Below are positions 44,638 through 53,203 of a DNA stretch of 64,000 bases, piece by piece. Origin of the DNA: Betaproteobacteria bacterium (GTDB lineage: Bacteria > Pseudomonadota > Gammaproteobacteria > Burkholderiales > SG8-39); NCBI GenBank assembly GCA_947478805.1, contig CANJXQ010000002.1, forward strand, positions 1 through 64,000, written 5' to 3'. The translations under genes were made by a program, and so were the position numbers. Below the pieces are notes generated by a model, which searched no databases, was not told the origin of the DNA, and saw nothing but the letters and a program-made list of their open reading frames with translations. Numbering within the stretch: the first letter of the stretch is position 1; every line of letters begins with the position of its first letter.

Positions 44638-44854
44638 GCCGGGGATGTTGTTCAAACGGCCGCTCGCTGCCTGAATAATGCCCAGCCATTGCCGCAGCCG
44701 TCGCTCCGCGGCGCTGTCCCGTCGCGAGTAGCCGCGCAGGCTCAAATCAGCGCACCCCGCTCGAATCTGCCAGTGCGCATCGCACGGCGAGCGCAGGATT
44801 GATTGCAGCGTGCAGGTTCTCCCTGTGCATGACGGATCTGGTCATCCTCATTCT

Positions 44855-46711
44855 TCATGTCGTTGCAACCACACCGCGAAACTGGCATTTCAATTCGGCA
44901 TCCAGCAGATCGATCCCGGTGATGCTGAGCTCCACGCGCGTGCCCGGAGGCGTTTCCGGCAACGACGGCACCCGGATCACCATCGGGACATTGGCGAGGC
45001 GCACCAGATTGTCCCGCAGCACTTCGCCGCTCGCAACGTCCAGGCCCTCCTGCAGGAACCAGCGCAGGCACCAGTAGTTCTCCATGCGACGCTGGAATTC
45101 GTCGTAGGCCGAGTAAGTTACCTCGAAATCGGAGACCGCCGACAGCAGTTCCGAGGAGTTCTCACCGAAGGGAGCGGGCCTGCCTTCGACCAAGGCCAGC
45201 AGCTGCCACTGGTTCACGAGGTCGACGTAACGGCGCAGCGGCGAACTCGACCACGCGTAGTGACTCACGCCAAGGCCCTGGTGCGCGCCTGCGCCGGTGG
45301 TCATGCGCACCTTGCCATTGCCCTGTACCCGGTACACGCCGGGCACGCCATTGTCGTCGAGGAGCTTTCCCCAGGTGCTGTTGGCGAGGATCATCAATTC
45401 GGCCACCAGCTTGTCGATGGGCTGGCCACGACGGCGCACCACGATGTCGACATGCTCCCCATCGATGTTGAAGAGGTATTCCGCGCGCTCGGGCTGGTTC
45501 GGTTGCTTGCCACGCCCGGCCTCCAGCGCCAGGGCAAAGCGCCACAGGAAATGCAACTCAGTCGCGTAGGGTACGTCGTCGGGGACCCGGCCCTCGGGAA
45601 ACGCCTCGTCCAGGCGCTCGGTGCCCTGGTGGCGAAGGTTGGCCGCGATCGGAACGCTCTCGATCACGGTGTGCCGGTTGAGAATTTCGAATCCTTCCTC
45701 GGCGACATCGAGGTAGAGCGACAGTGCCGGGCGCGCGCCGCCCTCGGCCAGCGAAAACACCTGGATTGCAGCCGGCGGCAGCATGGTGAGCTTCTGTCCC
45801 GGGAAATACACCGTCGACAATCGTGTCCGCGCAATGGCGTCGAGCGACGAGCCCGGCTCAAAGCCCAGGCCCGGGGCAGCAATGTGGATGCCGACACGCA
45901 CGCGCCCTTCCCCGAGCGGCGTCACCGAGAAGGCATCATCGATTTCCGTGGTGCTCGCATCGTCCAGGCTGAAAGCGCTGACCGCGGCCAACGGCAGATT
46001 GGCCGGCAGGTTCGCATCGAGCTCCGGGGGAAATCCCGACCCCTTGGGGAAATGCTCGAACATGAAGCGACCGAGGTGGAAGTCGTGCGTGGAGGGCAAG
46101 GCCCCGCAACGCTCAAGCAACCGCGCCGGAGTCAGTCCTGCATCGATGCAGGCCTTTTCGAGCGCCTTGGTCTCCGGCTTGTTGCGATCGGGCTTGTACA
46201 ACAGTTCGGGCAACAGGGGCCGAAATGACTCGGGCAAGCGGTTGGCCAGCAGGTCGGCGGTCCAGGATTCGATCTGCTCCTGCACCTTGCGCTTTTTTTC
46301 CAGGCCGGCCAGCGCCGCCTGCAAGGTTTCGGCGGGCGCTGCGCGGTAGCGCCCCTTGCCCTTGCGGTAGAAGTACATGGGGGCCGAATGCAGTTTCAGC
46401 AGGATGCCGGCGGCTTCCGCAGCCGCCGGTTCGTGGCCGCAATACTCGCGTGCCATGTCGGTAAACACGAATTCGTCCGCAAACACCGCGCCGGAACATT
46501 CCCACAGGAACCCGGTGTCGATCTCGGCGGCGCGCGACTCGGCATCACGCATCAACTCGGCGGCCCCGGGATTTTCAAAGCGCAGCAGCACCGCGTTGGT
46601 TTTCACCTTGCTGCGCTTGCCATGCGGCGCCTCGATCTGCAGGGCGCTGTCGGTTGCAGCGAGCACCGTACCAACCTTGAATCCGCCGTCTTCTTCGTAG
46701 AGTACGTGCAT
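44855..46711 (-). CDS. rnb: RNB-domain 3'-5' exoribonuclease (RNase II family)
   Basis: This is 618 aa from ATG 46711. The N-terminal part is a divergent, SH3/winged-helix-like region instead of classic cold-shock domains. The RNB catalytic domain starts near residue 240 with SLDDASTTEIDDAFSV (249-262, metal-binding aspartates) and continues with STVYFPGQKLTMLPPAAIQV and YAWSSSPLRRYVDLVNQWQL, which holds the conserved Arg pair. The C-terminal S1-like barrel is short. It degrades single-stranded RNA. The gene symbol is by family; the shortened RNA-binding ends resemble other betaproteobacterial copies. Confidence 0.9.
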   Translation of the reverse strand: MHVLYEEDGGFKVGTVLAATDSALQIEAPHGKRSKVKTNAVLLRFENPGAAELMRDAESRAAEIDTGFLWECSGAVFADEFVFTDMAREYCGHEPAAAEAAGILLKLHSAPMYFYRKGKGRYRAAPAETLQAALAGLEKKRKVQEQIESWTADLLANRLPESFRPLLPELLYKPDRNKPETKALEKACIDAGLTPARLLERCGALPSTHDFHLGRFMFEHFPKGSGFPPELDANLPANLPLAAVSAFSLDDASTTEIDDAFSVTPLGEGRVRVGIHIAAPGLGFEPGSSLDAIARTRLSTVYFPGQKLTMLPPAAIQVFSLAEGGARPALSLYLDVAEEGFEILNRHTVIESVPIAANLRHQGTERLDEAFPEGRVPDDVPYATELHFLWRFALALEAGRGKQPNQPERAEYLFNIDGEHVDIVVRRRGQPIDKLVAELMILANSTWGKLLDDNGVPGVYRVQGNGKVRMTTGAGAHQGLGVSHYAWSSSPLRRYVDLVNQWQLLALVEGRPAPFGENSSELLSAVSDFEVTYSAYDEFQRRMENYWCLRWFLQEGLDVASGEVLRDNLVRLANVPMVIRVPSLPETPPGTRVELSITGIDLLDAELKCQFRGVVATT

Positions 46712-47029
46712 GGGCTCGCGAGAAAAAGAAACCGGTTTCGGATGCCGCCCCGGACATGCGGCAGGACCTGCACGATTCCAGGATGTTGAACGGACTGGGG
46801 ATGGGCGATGCGCGGGGCCGTTCCAGCGCGGCGCAATTATATCCCGCCGCCATCGCACTTTCGCCCTTGCGCACCCTGGTACTTCCGGTTGCGCGGTCGC
46901 GATGCAGCGTGTCTGAAAGGTCAGTTCGCAATTGGGGGCGCAGTGACGCAACTGAGACGCAACTGAGACGCAACTGAGCCCCTCGAATGCCCTCCCATCG
47001 GAGGCGTGTCGGTCATTCCGAACCGGCGT
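46712..47029. other. 318-nt spacer upstream of the RNB gene
   Basis: No credible gene is seen. The spacer separates the RNB start (46711) from the yqiA stop (47030), both on the minus strand, and should hold the RNB promoter. It contains three 11-bp tandem repeats at 46945-46977. I did not find a convincing promoter pair. Confidence 0.6.
46945..46977. repeat. Three perfect 11-bp tandem repeats
   Basis: The unit GACGCAACTGA occurs three times in a row with no mismatch (46945-46955, 46956-46966, 46967-46977), in the spacer between yqiA and the RNB gene. The 11-bp period is close to one helical turn. Confidence 0.9.
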
Positions 47030-47605
47030 CTACGGGGTGAATCCTGCAAAGCGAAGGATCAGCTCCACATGCTGCGAAAAGCTGCGGAATTGGTGGTCGC
47101 CACCTTCGACCACCACCTGTTGCGCGCCGGCATAGTGTTGCAGGGCGACGCGATAGTCGAGTACTTCATCCCCGGTTTCAAGCAAGAGCAGGTAACGCGA
47201 GGGAGTGACGGTTTCGCAGTAGAGGCCTTGCCATTGTCGCAGGTGGTCTTCGGTCAACTGATAGGCCTTCCCCGTGTACAGGTTCTGCTGCGGACCCAGG
47301 TAGGCACGCAGACCCACATGCGGCAGTACCGCCGGGTTGATCAGCACGGCACGGCAGGCATGTTTTTCCGCGAGCCAGGTGGCGTAGAAACCGCCCAGTG
47401 AACTGCCGACCAGCGTGACCTGCCCGCCGGCCCCGGCCATTTCAGCTTCGATCAACGCAATGGCGTCGAGCGGCGCGGGGGGCAGTTCCGGGCAGGCGTA
47501 ACGATCGCGCTCCCCGCGCGCGGCCAACACGTCGCCAAGATGGCGCGCCTTGGTCGACTGGGGCGAGGAATTGAACCCATGCAGATAGATGATGCGCGTG
47601 CTCAT
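47030..47605 (-). CDS. YqiA/YcfP family alpha/beta-fold esterase
   Basis: This is 191 aa beginning MSTRIIYLHGFNSSPQSTKA. The nucleophile elbow is LVGSSLGGFYATWLAEKH and the C-terminal acid/base region is ETGDEVLDYR with VEGGDHQFRSF, a full Ser-Asp-His triad. The family (UPF0227) has esterase activity on short substrates; the natural substrate is unknown. It starts 31 nt after the mpl stop, so the two are probably cotranscribed. Confidence 0.92.
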   Translation of the reverse strand: MSTRIIYLHGFNSSPQSTKARHLGDVLAARGERDRYACPELPPAPLDAIALIEAEMAGAGGQVTLVGSSLGGFYATWLAEKHACRAVLINPAVLPHVGLRAYLGPQQNLYTGKAYQLTEDHLRQWQGLYCETVTPSRYLLLLETGDEVLDYRVALQHYAGAQQVVVEGGDHQFRSFSQHVELILRFAGFTP

Positions 47606-47636
47606 TCGGCGGATCCGCCCTCGGCCGGCAGCGCGA

Positions 47637-49007
47637 TCAGCGCTGCGTGCCCGGTGTCGGCGCCCGCGCGTTGAGCGCCGCCAGGAGTTTGGCGTGCAGG
47701 CCGCCGAAGCTGCCGTTGGACATGGCTAGGATATGGTCGCCTGCGCGGGACTCTGAAGCCAGGGCAGCGATCAATGTCTCGAGATCGGCGTGGCAGGTTA
47801 CCTTGCTCCCCAGCGGCGCCAGCGCCGCTGGGGCGTCCCATTCCAGCCCACCGGTGTAGCAATGAACGCGATCTGCAGCGGTCAGGCTCGCGGCAAGGAG
47901 ATCCTTCATGACGCCACGCTTCATGGTATTGGAGCGCGGCTCGAGCACGGCAACCAGGCGGGCGTTACCCACCTTGCTGCGCAATCCTGCAATCGTCGTT
48001 GCGATCGCCGTCGGGTGGTGGGCAAAATCGTCGTACACCGTGACGCCGCCGACGATCCCCCTCACCTCCATGCGTCGCTTGACGTTGCGGAACGAAGACA
48101 ATGCCGCAATCGCGGTTTCAGGCGCCACCCCGGCATGTCGCGCCGCCGCGATCGCGGCCAGCGCGTTCATCCGGTTGTGCTCGCCAAGCAGGTCCCAGCA
48201 GACCCGGCCGAGGGAGCGTTCTTTTAGATGAACGTCGAACTCGGTTGGGCTCCTTACTTGCGCCCGCCAACCCGAATTTGCGCCAAACCGCTCTATGGGC
48301 GTCCAGCACCCCCGCTCCAGAACACGCTCCAGGGATGGCTCCTGGCCATTTGACACGATAAGGCCCGTTCGAGGCACGATACGAACAAAATGATGAAATT
48401 GGGTCTCGATAGCAGCCAGATCAGGGAAGATGTCTGCATGATCGAACTCGAGGTTGTTCAAAACGGCGGTGCGAGCGCCGTAATGCACAAATTTTGATCG
48501 TTTGTCGAAAAATGCAGTGTCGTATTCGTCAGCCTCGATCACGAAATGAGGGCGGTCCGTAAGCCGCGCAGAGACCCCGAAGTTCTCCGGCACCCCTCCA
48601 ATCAGGAATCCTGGCGATTGGCCAGCAGCCTCCAGGATCCAGGCAAGCATGGATGACGTGCTTGTTTTGCCATGGGTTCCTGCGACAGCTAGCACCCACT
48701 TACCTTGAAGAATATTGTTCGCCAGCCACTGCGGACCGGAGACGTAAGGCAGGCCGCGATCAAGGATTGCTTCCATCAAGGGCGTGCCACGTTTCACCAC
48801 GTTCCCGATGACCCACAGGTCCGGCGCCATTGCTAGCTGCGCCTCCTCGAACCCCTCCACCAGTTCGATGCCTTCCCGTTCCAACTGGGTACTCATCGGT
48901 GGATAGACGTTGGCGTCACACCCCGTTACCCGGTGGCCTGCGGCGCGAGCGAGCAACGCCAGCCCCCCCATGAAGGTCCCACAGATGCCTAGGATGTGAA
49001 TATGCAC
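47637..49007 (-). CDS. mpl: UDP-N-acetylmuramate:tripeptide ligase (murein peptide ligase)
   Basis: This is a 456-aa Mur-ligase that attaches recycled L-Ala-gamma-D-Glu-meso-DAP to UDP-MurNAc. It starts MHIHILGICGTFMGGLALLA, which is Mpl-like rather than MurC. The P-loop is AVAGTHGKTSTSS (about 108-117), with FVIEADEYDTAFFDKRSKF, NLEFDHADIFPDLAAI and YDDFAHHPTAIATTI. All three Mur domains are present. The N-terminal half and the upstream spacer look less GC-rich than most neighbours. It is divergent from the nucleotidyltransferase gene. Confidence 0.96.
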   Translation of the reverse strand: MHIHILGICGTFMGGLALLARAAGHRVTGCDANVYPPMSTQLEREGIELVEGFEEAQLAMAPDLWVIGNVVKRGTPLMEAILDRGLPYVSGPQWLANNILQGKWVLAVAGTHGKTSTSSMLAWILEAAGQSPGFLIGGVPENFGVSARLTDRPHFVIEADEYDTAFFDKRSKFVHYGARTAVLNNLEFDHADIFPDLAAIETQFHHFVRIVPRTGLIVSNGQEPSLERVLERGCWTPIERFGANSGWRAQVRSPTEFDVHLKERSLGRVCWDLLGEHNRMNALAAIAAARHAGVAPETAIAALSSFRNVKRRMEVRGIVGGVTVYDDFAHHPTAIATTIAGLRSKVGNARLVAVLEPRSNTMKRGVMKDLLAASLTAADRVHCYTGGLEWDAPAALAPLGSKVTCHADLETLIAALASESRAGDHILAMSNGSFGGLHAKLLAALNARAPTPGTQR

Positions 49008-49329
49008 CGAAAAATCTTCTTTATGTCTTTATCTATATCGAAAATAGTTCTATTTTCTTCTAACTTAGCGAATTTCGTCTTCTTGAATTCCCGCTGGACT
49101 GTTCAGGTCCGCCTGTGTCTGCCGGTTCTCCGACAAGGTGTGCCAAGGCGCGCCTTCATCTGCCGTTTCTCCGAAAGAATGACTAACGGGAGCATGCAAC
49201 CGAAGGTTGCTGGTGACAGCCTGTTAGAATTTTAGCCTACTTCCCTGGCCCGACATGGAACGGCCCCTGTGCCGCTATACCTCGTCTGTCGAGCAGCCGC
49301 CGAGCTGGATGCAACCGACACCAAGCGCC
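49008..49329. other. 322-nt divergent spacer between mpl and the nucleotidyltransferase gene
   Basis: The part next to mpl (about 49010-49085) is clearly AT-rich compared with the window and is a good place for divergent promoters. An imperfect direct repeat based on TCTGCCG-TTCTCCGA occurs near 49119 and 49159. A longer start for the downstream gene at 49255 is possible. No other gene is supported. Confidence 0.55.
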
Positions 49330-49950
49330 ATGCCCAAAGAGAACCGACAAAAACTCCAGTTGATGCGCGCCCGAATTGCGGCAGCCGCGGCGCGACTCAT
49401 GGCCGAAGACGGCATCGACGACTACGCGCTGGCCAAGCGCAAGGCGGCGCGACAACTGGGGGCCGCCTCCACGCACGCCTTGCCGGACAATTCCGAGATC
49501 GAAGACGCGTTGCGCAGCTACCAGTCCTTGTACCAGGGCGAGGAACAGCGCGAGCGCATCGGCTTGCTCCGGGAACTTGCCCTGGATGCGATGCAAGCCT
49601 TTGCGGACTTCCGTCCCTACCTGTGTGGATCGATACTCAATGGCACCGCCGGTCGCTATAGCGATATCGACTTGCAACTGTTCACGGACGACGCCAAGTT
49701 GGTGGAACTGTTTCTGCTGAATCGCAAGCTCTCCTACGAGGTGGTCGATGAACGCCGACGCGTTGGCGACCAGGTGCGCGACATTCCGGTGCTTCGCCTC
49801 GACTGGGAGGGGGTCGCCCTCAACCTGGCCGTGTACCCATCCAAGAACGAACGCGTCGCCTTGCGCAACGTGTCCGGCGATCGGGTGATCGAACGCGCCG
49901 ACATCGATGCCGTGAGCGAACTCCTAGCCGCGGACTGGACGGCAAAGTGA
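49330..49950 (+). CDS. Nucleotidyltransferase-domain protein
   Basis: This is 206 aa from ATG 49330 (49255 would add 25 residues without family support). An N-terminal helical part of about 90 aa (MRARIAAAAARLMAEDGIDD, AKRKAARQLGA) precedes a minimal nucleotidyltransferase core: LCGSILNGTAGRYSDIDLQL has the GS and D-x-D metal residues, with a third acidic residue expected in LRLDWEGVALNL. Similar proteins are conserved in Betaproteobacteria, but the substrate is unknown. Its stop overlaps the start of the TlpA-like gene (GTGA). Confidence 0.85.
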   Translation: MPKENRQKLQLMRARIAAAAARLMAEDGIDDYALAKRKAARQLGAASTHALPDNSEIEDALRSYQSLYQGEEQRERIGLLRELALDAMQAFADFRPYLCGSILNGTAGRYSDIDLQLFTDDAKLVELFLLNRKLSYEVVDERRRVGDQVRDIPVLRLDWEGVALNLAVYPSKNERVALRNVSGDRVIERADIDAVSELLAADWTAK

Positions 49951-50483
49951 ATCGCGGACGCCGCGCGGCAATCCTTGGGCTGGCGGCCATGGCAGCCGGC
50001 GCAGCGGGTTATGCGCTGCAGCGCGTCTGGCGCGCCGGCCTAACGGACGGGCATGCCTCGGCCGCAGCCTTGATGCGCTTGAGCCTCTTGGACGTGGCGG
50101 GGAAATCGCAGGCCCTGTCCCAATGGAGCAGCCGGCTGCTTCTGGTCAATTTCTGGGCCACTTGGTGCGAGCCCTGCCGCGAGGAAATCCCGGCATTGAT
50201 TCGTGCCCAAAAGATTTTCGTTGGGAAAAATCTTCAAACAGTCGGTATCGCCATCGATTCGGTAGATAAAGTTTCGGAATTTTCGACAAAATACGGAATT
50301 AACTATCCTGTGCTGATGGGCGGTTTAGAGTCGATTGACCTGACGCGTCAATTGGGCAATCGCGCCGGGGCTTTGCCATTCACCGTACTGGTTTCGCCGC
50401 AAGGTGAGCTGCTGGCATCGCATTTGGGCGCACTCAACGACACTTCCTTGGAACAGTACCTGCAGCCTCACCTGGCCAGCTAG
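49947..50483 (+). CDS. TlpA-like thiol-disulfide oxidoreductase
   Basis: This is 178 aa from GTG 49947, overlapping the upstream stop. An N-terminal signal or anchor (RRAAILGLAAMAAGAAGYAL) is followed by a thioredoxin fold with VNFWATWCEPCREEIPALIR (Cys74 and Cys77) and a cis-Pro region GALPFTVLVSPQGELLASHL. It is expected in the periplasm, reducing disulfides, for example in cytochrome c maturation or redox repair. The stretch coding for residues 90-130 is noticeably more AT-rich than its surroundings. Confidence 0.92.
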   Translation: MNRGRRAAILGLAAMAAGAAGYALQRVWRAGLTDGHASAAALMRLSLLDVAGKSQALSQWSSRLLLVNFWATWCEPCREEIPALIRAQKIFVGKNLQTVGIAIDSVDKVSEFSTKYGINYPVLMGGLESIDLTRQLGNRAGALPFTVLVSPQGELLASHLGALNDTSLEQYLQPHLAS

Positions 50484-50570
50484 GTTTTGGCGGATTGAAG
50501 TGGCATTCCCTGCCTATTACTGTCGCTAAAATTGGACAAATAGCCTTGAATTGCGGCAAACTTGCGCCCT

Positions 50571-51059
50571 ATGACCTCGACAAAACCCCTTGACCGCGGC
50601 TCGACGGCACGTAAAGTCAGCCTGCGTACCGTATTGGTCTTGCACGGCCCCAATCTGAACTTGCTCGGAACACGCGAGCCTGAGATCTACGGCACGGAAA
50701 CACTGGACGAGATCAACCAGCGCTTGGTGCGCTTGGCCAAAGGCTTTGGCGCAGTGGTTGAATCCTTCCAGAGCAATCACGAAGGCGCACTGATTGAGCG
50801 CGTACATGCAGCGAAAACGCAGCGTATTGCGCACATCATCATCAATCCTGCTGGCCTGACGCACACCAGCGTATCGCTCCGGGACGCCTTGGCCGGCGTG
50901 GCAATCCCGTTTATCGAAGTGCACTTGTCAAACATTCATCGGCGCGAGCCGTTTCGCCATCATTCCTATTTTTCCGATCTGGCGGTCGGAACCATTTGCG
51001 GACTCGGCAGCCGGGGTTACGACCTCGCGCTACAGTCGGTATTGCAACCCGACAATTGA
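50571..51059 (+). CDS. aroQ: Type II 3-dehydroquinate dehydratase
   Basis: This is 162 aa from ATG 50571. The enzyme core begins [20 protein letters not shown], with the catalytic Tyr in [33 protein letters not shown] and [16 protein letters not shown] complete the active site. A 20-residue N-terminal extension is longer than usual. It dehydrates dehydroquinate in the shikimate pathway. It stands 60 nt upstream of accB, a typical betaproteobacterial arrangement. Confidence 0.95.
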   Translation: MTSTKPLDRGSTARKVSLRTVLVLHGPNLNLLGTREPEIYGTETLDEINQRLVRLAKGFGAVVESFQSNHEGALIERVHAAKTQRIAHIIINPAGLTHTSVSLRDALAGVAIPFIEVHLSNIHRREPFRHHSYFSDLAVGTICGLGSRGYDLALQSVLQPDN

Positions 51060-51119
51060 CCGCCGGCTTGCGGGGGCGGTCGATGCGCCCGTCCGCACCA
51101 CGGCAAGGAGCTGTTCAGC

Positions 51120-51578
51120 ATGGATCTGAGAAAACTCAAGAAACTGATCGACCTGGTAGAGGAGTCCGGCATTGCCGAACTCGAAGTGACCGAGGGCGAA
51201 GAAAAAGTACGCATCGTCAAGAGCGGTCGCATTGCCAGTGATACCGCGGTGATGCTCGCAGCAGCGGCACCCGCCGTGCCATTGGCAGCGCCCGCCCCGG
51301 TGGCCGCTGCACCCGCTGTGCCTGCCGCACCAGCGCAACCCGACGGGCAGGAGCTCAAATCCCCCATGGTCGGCACCTTCTATCGTTCAGCATCGCCCGG
51401 TGCCAAGCCTTTCGTCGAGGTTGGCGACACGGTGAAGAAAGGCCAGACCGTTTGCATCATCGAGGCCATGAAGCTGATGAACGAGATTGAGGCCGACCAC
51501 GACGGCGTGGTCAAGGCGGTCCTGGTCGAGAACGGCCAGCCGGTCGAGTACGGCGAACCGCTGCTGATCATTGGCTAG
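51120..51578 (+). CDS. accB: Biotin carboxyl carrier protein of acetyl-CoA carboxylase
   Basis: This is 152 aa. The N-terminal helix domain ([20 protein letters not shown]) and an Ala/Pro linker (45-75) precede the biotinyl domain, where Lys118 in [15 protein letters not shown] is biotinylated and the thumb ASPGAKPFV is present. It carries CO2 from AccC to the transferase. The order accB-accC is conserved; 51579-51745 between them holds tandem repeats. Confidence 0.97.
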   Translation: MDLRKLKKLIDLVEESGIAELEVTEGEEKVRIVKSGRIASDTAVMLAAAAPAVPLAAPAPVAAAPAVPAAPAQPDGQELKSPMVGTFYRSASPGAKPFVEVGDTVKKGQTVCIIEAMKLMNEIEADHDGVVKAVLVENGQPVEYGEPLLIIG

Positions 51579-51608
51579 CGGGTCGGCGGCAGACTGGCGT
51601 GCCTGTTC

Positions 51609-51653
51609 AGTTGTCAATTCAGCAGTTGTCAATTCAGCAGTTGTCCATTCGGC
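51609..51653. repeat. Three 15-bp tandem repeats between accB and accC
   Basis: The unit CAGTTGTCAATTCAG is at 51609-51623 and 51624-51638 (identical), and a third copy at 51639-51653 has three changes. They occupy the centre of an unusually long accB-accC spacer (about 160 nt). Confidence 0.9.
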
Positions 51654-51745
51654 TGTTCAGGCGACCGCTCGCGCCGGGCAATCCGGCCGTGCCGACAACG
51701 CCCTGCGTCTAAACAGAACATTCACATAACCGGCCCCCAATGCCC

Positions 51746-53110
51746 ATGTTCCAGAAGATTCTCATTGCCAACCGCGGCGAAATCGCCTTGCGCATCCAGC
51801 GCGCCTGCCGCGACCTGGGAATTCGCACCGTGGTGGTCCACTCCGAGGCCGACAGCGAAGCGAAATACGTCAAGCTCGCCGACGAATCGGTTTGCATCGG
51901 CCCCGCGGCCTCCAGCCTCAGTTACCTCAATATCCCGGCCATCATCAGCGCCGCCGAAGTCACCGACGCCGAGGCCATCCACCCGGGCTACGGGTTCCTG
52001 TCCGAGAACGCCGATTTCGCCGAGCGCGTGGAGAAAAGCGGCTTCGTCTTCATCGGCCCGCGGCCCGACACCATCCGCCTGATGGGCGACAAGGTCAGCG
52101 CCAAGCAAACCATGATCAAGGCTGGCGTTCCCTGCGTGCCGGGCTCCGAGGGCGCCTTGCCGCCGGAGCCGGAAGAACTGATCAAGCTGGGCCGCAAGAT
52201 CGGCTACCCGGTCATCGTCAAGGCCTCCGGCGGCGGCGGCGGGCGCGGCATGCGCGTGGTGCACACCGAAGCGGCGCTCAAGCACGCGGTCGCGCTCACC
52301 CGCAGCGAGGCGGAGGCGGCCTTCGGCAACCCGATGCTCTACATGGAGAAATACCTGGAGAACCCGCGCCACATCGAGGTCCAGGTGCTGGCCGACGAGC
52401 ACAAGAACGTGGTGTACCTGGGCGAGCGCGACTGTTCCATGCAGCGCCGCCACCAGAAAATCATGGAGGAGGCGCCGGCCCCGGACATCACGCCGCGCCT
52501 GCGGACGCGCATCGGCGATCGATGCGTCGAGGCCTGCAAGAAAATCGGCTATCGCGGCGCGGGAACCTTCGAATTCCTGTTCGAGAACGGCGAGTTCTAT
52601 TTCATCGAGATGAACACCCGCCTGCAGGTCGAGCACCCGGTCACCGAAATGATCACCGGCATCGACATCGTGCAGCAGCAGATTCGCATCGCTGCCGGCG
52701 AGAAGCTGCCATTCCGCCAGCGCGACGTGCAATTTCGCGGCCACGCCGTCGAGTGCCGGATCAACGCGGAACACCCGTTCACGTTCGTGCCTTCGCCCGG
52801 CAAGATCACGTCTTACCACCCCCCGGGCGGGCCGGGGATCCGCGTGGACTCACACATCTACCAGGGCTATGCGGTTCCCCCGAACTACGATTCGATGATC
52901 GGCAAGATCATCGCCTATGGCGACGATCGCGACCAGGCCATCCGGCGCATGCGCATCGCGCTCTCGGAAATGGTGGTCGGCGGCATCCAGACCAACATCG
53001 CGCTGCACCAGGAACTGCTCAGCGACAACCGTGTCATCAAGGGCGGGGTGAGCATCCATTACGTGGAGCAGCGGTTGGCGCAGCAGAAGAAGCAGCTCGC
53101 GGAAGGTTGA
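51746..53110 (+). CDS. accC: Biotin carboxylase subunit of acetyl-CoA carboxylase
   Basis: This is 454 aa from ATG 51746 (ATG 51740 adds two residues). The N-terminal domain is [20 protein letters not shown]. The ATP-grasp has the Gly-rich loop [35 protein letters not shown] and [20 protein letters not shown] with the catalytic Glu/Arg. The C-terminal domain is [20 protein letters not shown]. It carboxylates biotin on AccB. It has no strong ribosome site. Confidence 0.97.
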   Translation: MFQKILIANRGEIALRIQRACRDLGIRTVVVHSEADSEAKYVKLADESVCIGPAASSLSYLNIPAIISAAEVTDAEAIHPGYGFLSENADFAERVEKSGFVFIGPRPDTIRLMGDKVSAKQTMIKAGVPCVPGSEGALPPEPEELIKLGRKIGYPVIVKASGGGGGRGMRVVHTEAALKHAVALTRSEAEAAFGNPMLYMEKYLENPRHIEVQVLADEHKNVVYLGERDCSMQRRHQKIMEEAPAPDITPRLRTRIGDRCVEACKKIGYRGAGTFEFLFENGEFYFIEMNTRLQVEHPVTEMITGIDIVQQQIRIAAGEKLPFRQRDVQFRGHAVECRINAEHPFTFVPSPGKITSYHPPGGPGIRVDSHIYQGYAVPPNYDSMIGKIIAYGDDRDQAIRRMRIALSEMVVGGIQTNIALHQELLSDNRVIKGGVSIHYVEQRLAQQKKQLAEG

Positions 53111-53123
53111 CCTTGGTCGGTCA

Positions 53124-53168
53124 GGAACAAGGGGGGGGCGCCACCTTTGTAAATCCCCCCGACTTCAG
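53124..53168. repeat. GC-rich hairpin-like element, copy B
   Basis: This 45-bp stretch after accC resembles 36925-36969: ACAAGGGGG at the left, an imperfect returning arm CACCTTTGT, then TCCCCCCGACTTCAG. The stem is less perfect than in copy A. Together they suggest a small dispersed intergenic repeat. Confidence 0.45.
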
Positions 53169-53170
53169 GG

Positions 53171-53201
53171 AAGCCCCGTTGGAATATCCGAGGCGGGGCT
53201 T
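53171..53201 (+). terminator. Hairpin between accC and prmA, near the prmA start
   Basis: A perfect 8-bp stem AAGCCCCG/CGGGGCTT (53171-53178 with 53194-53201) with a 15-nt loop ends 3 nt before the proposed prmA start. It may terminate or attenuate accC transcription and would also cover the GGGG that could serve as the prmA ribosome site. Confidence 0.5.
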
Positions 53202-53203
53202 GC

